DNA from: Acidobacteriaceae bacterium
Lineage (GTDB): Bacteria > Acidobacteriota > Terriglobia > Bryobacterales > Bryobacteraceae
Length of the DNA stretch: 9,011 nt
Assembly (NCBI GenBank): GCA_019244945.1
Contig: JAFASD010000298.1
Location: forward strand, 1-9,011
Direction: 5' to 3'
Positions within the stretch are counted from its first letter, which is position 1; each line of letters begins with the position of its first letter. This document shows, piece by piece, positions 1 through 5,982 of this stretch. The position numbers and the translations under genes were made by a program. The notes below the pieces were generated by a model, which was given only the letters and a program-made list of their open reading frames with translations, was not told the DNA's origin and did no database searches.

Positions 1-152
1 CGAAGCAGTCCCGTCTGCATATCACGCGTACGTTCGTCTATGTAATTCCGAAGTTCGTGGATATGAAACTGCATTTGATCGCTAAAATGCTGCTTCAGAT
101 CCTGCTCCAGCGTCTTGAGATCTGCCTTTGTGGCGAAATTGTTTTCGGCCAT
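1..152 (-). CDS. Small coiled-coil protein, N-terminal part only
   Basis: An open frame starts at an ATG (complement of 150-152) and runs off the left edge, giving about 50 residues that begin MAENNFATKADLKTLEQDLK. The sequence is hydrophilic and rich in Glu, Gln, Lys, Asp and Leu, with a heptad-like pattern, so a helical coiled coil is likely. The opening 'FATKADLKTLE' resembles small bacterial proteins that have an N-terminal coiled coil and often a C-terminal membrane helix (DUF1640/CCDC90-like), but the C-terminus is outside the window, so this is only a resemblance. The ribosome site is weak (AGAAGA about 9 bases upstream). It is divergent from aroB with an 87-base spacer. No function can be assigned. 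Confidence 0.55.
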   Translation of the reverse strand, partial: MAENNFATKADLKTLEQDLKQHFSDQMQFHIHELRNYIDERTRDMQTGLL

Positions 153-239
153 AACGAGGTCTTCTATATCTTATCGAGGATGTGATACTTCCCATTTCGA
201 AATCGCAGGTGTGCCCTGAAGTCTCCCCAGTGACAACCA

Positions 240-1331
240 ATGGTACAACGGGATCACGTGCCGCGCTTCGAGGTCAAAACAAAGCATCACGCCTATCAAA
301 ATGTAGTGCAGCGAGGCATTCTCCGCGATTTCTTCGAGTTCCTTCCAGCAACCGCCGGTAAGCTCTTTGTCGTAACGACAAAGGACGTTTGGGATCTGCA
401 CGGATCGCGCATCCAGAACGCATTGGATCAGCACGATTCCCAAATTTTGTTCTTCCCACAAGGGGAACAGAACAAGCGGCTTAGCTGCCTGGAAGAACTG
501 GCCGAACAAATGGTCGCGCACGGGGCCGATCGCACCAGCATCGTCATCGGATTCGGCGGCGGCATCGTCACCGACGTGAGCGGCTTTCTCGCGGCTATTT
601 TCATGCGAGGCGTCCCTGTGCTCCAAATCCCAACCACGCTGCTGGCGCAAGTAGATGCCGCGATAGGCGGCAAAACAGGAGTGAATCTGGCAAGCGGGAA
701 GAATCTCATCGGCAGTTTTCATCAACCGCTCGCCGTCTTGATCGATCCCGAAGTTCTCTCGACGCTCTCGGATCGCGAGTATCGCGCCGGATTGTTCGAA
801 GTACTGAAGTGCGGTATCATCCGCGATGCCGCGCTTTTCGAACTACTCGAAGATCGCGCGCCGGACGTACTCGACCGCAATCCCCAGGTGCTGGATCAAT
901 TGATCGCCGCTGCGGTAAGAATCAAAGCGGAAGTCGTCTCGACAGATGAGCGCGAAACCGACCTTCGAAGAATTTTGAATTTCGGACACACCATCGGCCA
1001 CGCCATCGAAGCAGTGACGGAATACGTCCGCTTCCTCCATGGAGAAGCAGTCGCCTGGGGAATGCTCTGCGCCACACGATTGGCGGAGCTGCTCGCGATT
1101 TTGAACCGTACCGAAGCCGCCCGAATAAAAAACACCGTCCTCCGTTACGGACCTCTCCCAGTCGCGCAAGATCTCGATCCGGATTGCCTCATCAGCAGAC
1201 TTGCCAGCGATAAAAAGACGCTCCAAGGCAAAGTGCATTTCGTACTGCCGTCGTCCATTGGGCAAGTCAAAATCGTTTCCGGCATAGACCAATCGTTGAT
1301 CCGTCAAGCCATCATGGATTCCTTCCAGTGA
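240..1331 (+). CDS. aroB: 3-dehydroquinate synthase
   Basis: AroB is the cytosolic NAD+- and metal-dependent enzyme that converts DAHP to 3-dehydroquinate, the second step of the shikimate pathway. The 363-residue length is normal for the family. Visible motifs are the nucleotide-binding GGGIVTD (106-112), PTTLLAQVDAAIGGKTGVN (131-149), the metal ligand Glu187 in AGLFEVLK, His250 in LNFGHTIGHAIE and His267 in FLHGEAVAWGM, matching E. coli Glu194/His247/His264. A stop at 231-233 in this frame limits the start to ATG 240 or later. ATG 240 has no clear Shine-Dalgarno, while an in-frame GTG at 258 has a GGGA about 5 bases upstream and would remove six non-conserved residues, so the exact start is open. 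The stop overlaps the start of ubiE by 4 bases, indicating an operon. All key residues are present. Confidence 0.97.
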   Translation: MVQRDHVPRFEVKTKHHAYQNVVQRGILRDFFEFLPATAGKLFVVTTKDVWDLHGSRIQNALDQHDSQILFFPQGEQNKRLSCLEELAEQMVAHGADRTSIVIGFGGGIVTDVSGFLAAIFMRGVPVLQIPTTLLAQVDAAIGGKTGVNLASGKNLIGSFHQPLAVLIDPEVLSTLSDREYRAGLFEVLKCGIIRDAALFELLEDRAPDVLDRNPQVLDQLIAAAVRIKAEVVSTDERETDLRRILNFGHTIGHAIEAVTEYVRFLHGEAVAWGMLCATRLAELLAILNRTEAARIKNTVLRYGPLPVAQDLDPDCLISRLASDKKTLQGKVHFVLPSSIGQVKIVSGIDQSLIRQAIMDSFQ

Positions 1332-2080
1332 TTTCGGCGACCGGCACAACGCCTCCGGGCGCCTCAAACGAAGAACAAGCCGCGCGTTGGGTCCAGCGAA
1401 TGTTCGCGGCCATCGCACCCCGGTATGATTTTCTCAATCACCTGCTTTCCTTCAACATCGACCGCTTCTGGCGCAAAGCCCTCATCGAGCGCCTCACAAC
1501 AGTTTTGCAGCGTCCCCGTGCCAAAGTGCTCGATTTATGCTGCGGAACCGGCGATGTGCTCTTGGATATGCAAAAAGTTGCAAGCAACCCGGTGCTCGGC
1601 GCGGATTTTTGCCATCCCATGCTCGTCGAAGCGCGCGCTAAAGCGTCTCACAAGGGCTATCCAGCACAATTGTTCGAAGCCGACGCTCTTCAGCTTCCCC
1701 TCTCCGACAGCACGCTCGATGCAATTTCAATCGCCTTTGGCTTTCGAAACCTAGCCAATTACAGCGCCGGACTGCTCGAATTACATCGAGTCCTGAAGCA
1801 GGACGGAGTTCTCGCAATCCTCGAATTCTCGCATCCCACGGCGTGGTTCATGCGACTCACTTACGGCTTCTATTCCGAAATGATGCTTCCCGCCATCGGC
1901 GCTCTGATCTCCGGTTCGCGAGAGGCCTATGCTTATTTGCCGGATTCTATCCGCAAGTTTCCGCAACCCGAAGAGCTTGGAAAAATGATGGAGGCCGCCG
2001 GCTTCACAGAAACAACATTCGAGATGTTAACCGGCGGTATCGCCGCATTGCATATTGGCAAGAAAGTCGACCGCGCTTAG
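1328..2080 (+). CDS. ubiE: Demethylmenaquinone methyltransferase (UbiE/MenG family)
   Basis: This is a class I SAM-dependent methyltransferase of 250 residues, the usual size for UbiE/MenG, which C-methylates demethylmenaquinone to menaquinone (and in ubiquinone makers the benzoquinol intermediate). Family signature 1 is seen around residues 33-48 (YDFLNHLLSFNIDRFW), SAM motif I at 67-76 (VLDLCCGTGD), an acidic motif (GADFCHPM), and signature 2 as RVLKQDGVLAILEFSHP. The start is GTG 1328, whose GTGA overlaps the aroB TGA, so translation is probably coupled. No ubiquinone genes are visible, and if the host is an acidobacterium with only menaquinone, menG would be the better symbol; that is inference. 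The neighbour aroB supplies the chorismate branch from which menaquinone is made. The gene ends 16 bases before the stop of the convergent regulator gene. Confidence 0.95.
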   Translation: MISATGTTPPGASNEEQAARWVQRMFAAIAPRYDFLNHLLSFNIDRFWRKALIERLTTVLQRPRAKVLDLCCGTGDVLLDMQKVASNPVLGADFCHPMLVEARAKASHKGYPAQLFEADALQLPLSDSTLDAISIAFGFRNLANYSAGLLELHRVLKQDGVLAILEFSHPTAWFMRLTYGFYSEMMLPAIGALISGSREAYAYLPDSIRKFPQPEELGKMMEAAGFTETTFEMLTGGIAALHIGKKVDRA

Positions 2081-2096
2081 GGTCACGAACGAATAG

Positions 2097-3869
2097 CTAC
2101 CCTGCCGCTGCATTCCCAGGCCTGCGATTAATTTCATCTCTCAGCCCTAAATTCCGCACCAGTCGCAGCAAGTAATTCGGATGCAGTCCCAAAACCCGCG
2201 CGGCCTGCTTATAATCGCCGTTACCTTGGACGTAAGCATCCAAAATCGCCTCGCGCTTGGCCTGCCCGACTGAGTGATGATACTTAGCTGCCGTATCGCG
2301 AGGCGCGGCTTCCAGCAGCGTCTCCGGCAAATCCTCCGGCAATACCCATTCAGAAACTCCAAGCACGACCGCTCGCTCCATCGCGTTTTCCAATTCGCGC
2401 ACATTGCCGGGCCACGAATACTGCATAATCATCTCCTCGGCTTCGGGCGAAAGCCCCTGAACCTGCCGCTTGCATCGCTCAGCGGAACGCTGCAGAAAAT
2501 ATTGCGCAAGCAGCGGAATGTCTTCCTTTCGATCGCGCAGAGGAGGAGAGTCGAGAGTCACCACATTCAAACGGTGATACAGGTCGTCTCGAAATCTTCC
2601 TTCGCGCACGTCTTCGAACAGATCGCGATTGGTGGCAGCGATCACTCGGATATCCAGAGAATGCGCGTGGGTTCCACCGACCCGCTCAAACTCGCGCTGC
2701 TGAAGCACTCGCAGCAGCTTGGCTTGCAGTCCGGGCGCCAGCTCGCCCACTTCATCCAAGAAAATGGTCCCGCCTTGCGCCAGCTCGAATCTTCCCTTTT
2801 TCAGCGAGATCGCTCCCGTGAACGCACCCTTCTCATGCCCGAAAAGCTCGCTTTCAAAGAGCGTTTCACTCAAAGCCGCGCAATTGACGGCAATAAACGG
2901 CCGCTCCCGCCGTGCGCTCTTCTGATGAAGCGCGCGCGCGATCAGCTCTTTCCCAGTCCCGCTCTCTCCCGTGATCAACACGGTCGTGTCCCGTGGCGCC
3001 ACGCGATCCACCAGCTCCAAAAGCCGCCGGATAATCGGACTGTTCCCAACAATGCCGGTATTGATCGCGATCTGCTCTTGGAGCAGCGCGTTCTCCGCTT
3101 TCAAAGTTTCAATTTCCTGATTTGCTTCAAACCCGATCGAAGCAAGCGACGCAACCGCCGTCAGAGTTTCTAAATGAGCAGTCAAACGGCCGGCCCGGTC
3201 GCGTGTTTGCACAATGAGTGCCCCTCCCAAAACGCCCGAAAGATACAGCGGCACCCCCGCCATGCCACTCTCCGGATCTTCGAAAGCTCCTTCTTCGCAA
3301 ACCCGCGAAAGAGCAGGGCCGAACTCTGACTTGAATTGAGACGCGCGCTCGCGATAGCGGCTCAGCAGCTCAGAACAGGAACCGCCTAGCAGCAACACGC
3401 CTTCTTCCACCGGAATCAAGTCCGATACCAGGCTGAGGATCTGATTCTGCAACAATCGGCTCTGCCCGTTTCCCAGCGTGGCAGCCAATGCCCGGAACAG
3501 AAATACGAGAGAGCACGCAGCGAGCAAAACGGGTTTAACCTCTTCCGCAGGTGGCGCCGCTGAACTGTCCGCGCCCGCCTCCGCAGACCGGAACATCAAA
3601 ATACTTTTCCCGATGCCGATCTGATCCCGGTCTTCCAGCCACCGCTCCGCCGAGCGCATGCCGTTCACGTAAGTGCCCAGCGAGCTCCGCAGGTCCGCAA
3701 TTAGGAAACGGTCGCCTTGCTGCCGGATTTGACAGTGACGCCACCCCACTTCAGGCTCGTTCAGGACCACGTTCGAATTCGGCGCGCGTCCAATGAAAAT
3801 TTCACCCTTGGGCAGCGCGTAGCGCGTTCCGGCCAACGGCCCATTGACGACAATTAGCTCCGCGCTCAT
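2097..3869 (-). CDS. Sigma-54-dependent activator with FHA and GAF domains
   Basis: This 590-residue enhancer-binding protein should activate RNA polymerase carrying sigma-54 by ATP hydrolysis. Domains in order: FHA (about 5-93, with IFIGRAPNSN and LGTYVNG), a GAF-like sensor (about 115-248), a short coiled-coil linker (249-270), the AAA+ core (271-510) and a Fis-type helix-turn-helix (538-576). The core has Walker A GESGTGKE (301-308), the sigma-54 contact loop GAFTGA (348-353), Walker B TIFLDEVGE (368-376) and WPGNVRELENA. There is no response-regulator receiver domain, so input probably comes through FHA/GAF. The FHA domain has lost two canonical phosphothreonine contacts: the SxxH motif reads G42-W-R-H45, and the Asn of the usual TNGT is Leu64. 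The start is ATG 3869; upstream codons in frame hold no other start, and no Shine-Dalgarno is seen. It lies 37 bases after ttcA on the same strand. Its target promoters are not identifiable here. Confidence 0.95.
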   Translation of the reverse strand: MSAELIVVNGPLAGTRYALPKGEIFIGRAPNSNVVLNEPEVGWRHCQIRQQGDRFLIADLRSSLGTYVNGMRSAERWLEDRDQIGIGKSILMFRSAEAGADSSAAPPAEEVKPVLLAACSLVFLFRALAATLGNGQSRLLQNQILSLVSDLIPVEEGVLLLGGSCSELLSRYRERASQFKSEFGPALSRVCEEGAFEDPESGMAGVPLYLSGVLGGALIVQTRDRAGRLTAHLETLTAVASLASIGFEANQEIETLKAENALLQEQIAINTGIVGNSPIIRRLLELVDRVAPRDTTVLITGESGTGKELIARALHQKSARRERPFIAVNCAALSETLFESELFGHEKGAFTGAISLKKGRFELAQGGTIFLDEVGELAPGLQAKLLRVLQQREFERVGGTHAHSLDIRVIAATNRDLFEDVREGRFRDDLYHRLNVVTLDSPPLRDRKEDIPLLAQYFLQRSAERCKRQVQGLSPEAEEMIMQYSWPGNVRELENAMERAVVLGVSEWVLPEDLPETLLEAAPRDTAAKYHHSVGQAKREAILDAYVQGNGDYKQAARVLGLHPNYLLRLVRNLGLRDEINRRPGNAAAG

Positions 3870-3906
3870 GGTAGGGAGGTCTCGGCCTAGCTGAAATTTT
3901 AAGCGA

Positions 3907-4704
3907 TCAGCGATCCAGAGTTACGAATTCCTGCGGATTGGTGACGCTGTGGGCCTCTTCGTTACACCCGTCCAGATCAAGAAAGCGAGTATCCAATAAT
4001 CTTCCAGTTTCCACCTTCCCCATCGCGGCAAGCAGCGTCTCCTTCAGAAAAGGATGGTCCTTTTCCAATTCGGCCAGCACGTCCCGCAGGCTGCGGCGCA
4101 CCGTTCCGGTCTTCTGCGAACAACCGCATGGGATGACCGGCGCCCCCAGGCTGTGCGCGAACGCCCGCGTCAAATCCTCGGTGACATAGACCAGCGGCCG
4201 GATGAGCCGAAATTCGCGCTTGCTCGACCAGGTGCTCGCCGGCAAAGCGCTGATTCGCCCGGTGAACATGGCATTCCGAAGAAACGATTCACAAAAATCA
4301 TCCGCCGTATGCCCGAAAGCGATAACATTCGCGCCAAGTTTCCGGGCAACCTCATACACCGCCCGCCGCCGGAATCGACTACACAGATCACACCCGTGAT
4401 CCGGCTGCTCCGTCAAAAGCTTAACCGAGGGCCGGTCTTCGACATAGGTCCAATCCACCCCACGCTCCCGCAGATACGCGCCCACCGGCTCAATCGGCCG
4501 CAAGAATTTTCCCTGCTCGATCGTAAATGCGCACACTGTGAAATGAATGGGCGCGCGCTTCTGTAAAAGCAATAGCGCTTCGAGCAGCGTCAACGAATCC
4601 TTCCCCCCCGAAACGCCAACCGCCACGCGATCCCCCTCCCGAATCATGCGAAAACGGGCAATCGCCTCGCCGACACGCCGAAGAATCGTCTTTTCCAGAT
4701 CCAC
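3907..4704 (-). CDS. ttcA: TtcA-like tRNA 2-thiocytidine synthetase
   Basis: This is a PP-loop ATP pyrophosphatase of 265 residues that resembles TtcA, the [4Fe-4S] enzyme that adenylates and thiolates cytidine 32 of some tRNAs. The PP-loop SGGKDS is at 32-37, the CxxC pair at Cys105/Cys108 (HGCDLCSRFRRR), and the GHTADDFCESFLRN segment at 131-144 corresponds to the GHxxDD helix of the family. The third cluster ligand should be Cys193 or Cys195 in VIPCGCSQ. It is shorter than E. coli TtcA (311 residues), mostly at the ends, so related thiolases such as the TtuA branch cannot be fully excluded. The start is GTG 4704: a TGA lies in frame just upstream, and only weak AAAG precedes it. The FHA regulator gene follows after 37 bases on the same strand, so the two may be co-transcribed. 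Its upstream side is a divergent spacer toward the GH43 gene. Confidence 0.87.
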   Translation of the reverse strand: MDLEKTILRRVGEAIARFRMIREGDRVAVGVSGGKDSLTLLEALLLLQKRAPIHFTVCAFTIEQGKFLRPIEPVGAYLRERGVDWTYVEDRPSVKLLTEQPDHGCDLCSRFRRRAVYEVARKLGANVIAFGHTADDFCESFLRNAMFTGRISALPASTWSSKREFRLIRPLVYVTEDLTRAFAHSLGAPVIPCGCSQKTGTVRRSLRDVLAELEKDHPFLKETLLAAMGKVETGRLLDTRFLDLDGCNEEAHSVTNPQEFVTLDR

Positions 4705-4828
4705 TATCTTTCACGATATCGGATCGAAAAAGCCGCTAGCAGGATTCAGTAATCCGCCATAGCTTTGTTCTCGAAACCTGATAGGGAAGAGTAGTTTTCG
4801 ACGGGTAAATCGGGAACGTAGGACCGGC

Positions 4829-4841
4829 TGATACCTTATCA
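4829..4841. promoter_or_regulatory. Possible operator palindrome upstream of GH43
   Basis: The sequence TGATACCTTATCA has perfect 5-base inverted arms around a 3-base centre. It lies 125 bases before the chosen GH43 start and 125 bases before the ttcA start, so it could bind a dimeric repressor or activator. A palindrome this short can occur by chance, and no matching regulator gene is nearby. Confidence 0.2.
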
Positions 4842-4953
4842 TGCGAACATCCACTACGCGTTGGGCAAAATTCGCGTGGCAAGGCCGGGTAGCTCGATAG
4901 CTGACACCCGACGCGAGCTTCAGTGTATTCAGCCCCCCGTTTCACGAAAACCC

Positions 4954-4960
4954 AAAGGAG
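4954..4960 (+). promoter_or_regulatory. Strong ribosome binding site fixing the GH43 start
   Basis: AAAGGAG is a near-ideal Shine-Dalgarno, the strongest before any gene in the window. Five bases separate it from an in-frame TTG at 4966, which places the start there and not at the upstream TTG 4861. Confidence 0.78.
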
Positions 4961-4965
4961 ACACT

Positions 4966-5931
4966 TTGCCCGGACAATATCAAAACCCTGTTCACAAAGA
5001 GTATTTCGCGGATCCATTCGTTTGGAAGCACGACGGTGAATACTACGCGGTCGGAGGGGGGATCTCCGAAGGGGAGCCGCGCGTGTTTTCGGTCCTTCAG
5101 TCTGACGACCTGGTGGATTGGAGAAAGCAAGGAAGAGCTCTCGCGGCACTCGCTCCCGAGTACGGAACAGCATACTGGGCGCCTGAAATTGCATTCTGCG
5201 GAACCCAATTTTGGATGTATTATTCCGTGGGTTTTGGTGATAAATGGCACCATCTTCGCGTTGCCGTCAGTGCTGCCCCGGGCGGCCCGTATGTAGATAC
5301 GGGAACGCGGCTCACCGATCCATTTACCTGTCCTTTCGCGATTGATCCCTCTCCGTTTCAGGACGAGGATGGAACTTGGTATCTCTTTTACGCTCGCGAT
5401 TTTCTCCATTCGAATGACGGTGCTCGCCCCGGAACAGGAATCGTAGTGGACCGGCTCATCGCGCCTAAGAAGCTCGCGGGAGAAACTCGATGTGTAGCTC
5501 GTCCACAATACGATTGGCAGCGATTCATGAAAAATCGCGTCATGTACGGGGCAGTCTTCGATTGGCACACCATGGAAGGCCCTTGCGTTCGCAAGCGCAA
5601 CGGAAGATATTGGTGTCTATATAGCGGCGGCCGCTGGGAAAATAACACTTATGGTCTCGATTACGTTGTGGGGGATAACGTTCTTGGACCCTATGTGCCA
5701 TGCGGCGATGATTCTGCGGGCCCACGCCTGTCACGCACTATTCCCGGTAAAGTAATCGGCCCAGGACACAAGTCCATCGTGATCGGACCTGGAAGTAGTA
5801 CGGAGTATTTGGTCTATCACGCTTGGGATGTAGGCATGAGCAGCCGGAAAATGTGTATCGATCCGATTGATTGGACTCCCGAGGGGCCGAAAACCCCCGG
5901 CCCCACTCATACGCCTCAACCGCTTCGCTGA
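4966..5931 (+). CDS. Glycoside hydrolase family 43 protein
   Basis: This is a single-domain five-bladed beta-propeller glycosidase, most likely an alpha-L-arabinofuranosidase or beta-xylosidase acting on plant-derived arabinoxylan or arabinan fragments. With the TTG start it has 321 residues, about one catalytic domain. All three catalytic acids are in place: Asp16 (base, FADPFV), Asp127 (pKa modulator and orienting residue, FAIDPSPF) and Glu204 (acid, MEGPCV). The YWAPEI segment (70-75) and the GPGH histidine (His268) are also typical. The catalytic base so close to the N-terminus fits a start at 4966; the longer reading from 4861 adds 35 residues of no family character. Neither form has a signal peptide or lipobox, so the enzyme is probably cytoplasmic and would act on imported oligosaccharides. 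No transporter or other carbohydrate enzyme flanks it, and the exact substrate cannot be read from sequence. Confidence 0.93.
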   Translation: MPGQYQNPVHKEYFADPFVWKHDGEYYAVGGGISEGEPRVFSVLQSDDLVDWRKQGRALAALAPEYGTAYWAPEIAFCGTQFWMYYSVGFGDKWHHLRVAVSAAPGGPYVDTGTRLTDPFTCPFAIDPSPFQDEDGTWYLFYARDFLHSNDGARPGTGIVVDRLIAPKKLAGETRCVARPQYDWQRFMKNRVMYGAVFDWHTMEGPCVRKRNGRYWCLYSGGRWENNTYGLDYVVGDNVLGPYVPCGDDSAGPRLSRTIPGKVIGPGHKSIVIGPGSSTEYLVYHAWDVGMSSRKMCIDPIDWTPEGPKTPGPTHTPQPLR

Positions 5932-5982
5932 TTGAGGGTTGTGAACGCCGCTAAAAAGTGATTAACTGTTTTGACTAGGCGT

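Larger units (their letters stand above)
4705..4965. other. Divergent spacer between ttcA and the GH43 gene
   Basis: This 261-base gap separates outward-reading genes and must hold promoters for both. I see no convincing -35/-10 pair. Two small symmetrical elements stand out: TGATA-cct-TATCA at 4829-4841, and ACGCG/CGCGT arms at 4856-4860 and 4873-4877 with a 12-base loop. A frame open from a TTG at 4861 would extend the GH43 protein by 35 residues into this gap, but that extension has no family motif and no ribosome site. No tRNA or known riboswitch is recognised. Confidence 0.6.

Noticed and set aside
171..725. Open frame of 184 codons on the minus strand over aroB
   Set aside because: Antisense shadow: aroB motifs on the other strand are unequivocal and this frame has no recognisable family features.
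1505..1527. Sigma-54 promoter-like TGGCACG on the minus strand
   Set aside because: The GG and GC elements are not at the required spacing and the site is inside ubiE; no other good -24/-12 site was found for the sigma-54 activator.
2274..3173. Open frame of 299 codons on the plus strand
   Set aside because: It lies wholly antisense to the AAA+ and linker region of the FHA regulator, has no domain motif, and reflects the GC-rich codon pattern of the true gene.
5914..5937. CCTCAA/TTGAGG hairpin at the GH43 stop as a terminator
   Set aside because: The stem is only 6 bp with a 12-base loop, and no T-run follows, so an intrinsic terminator is not supported.
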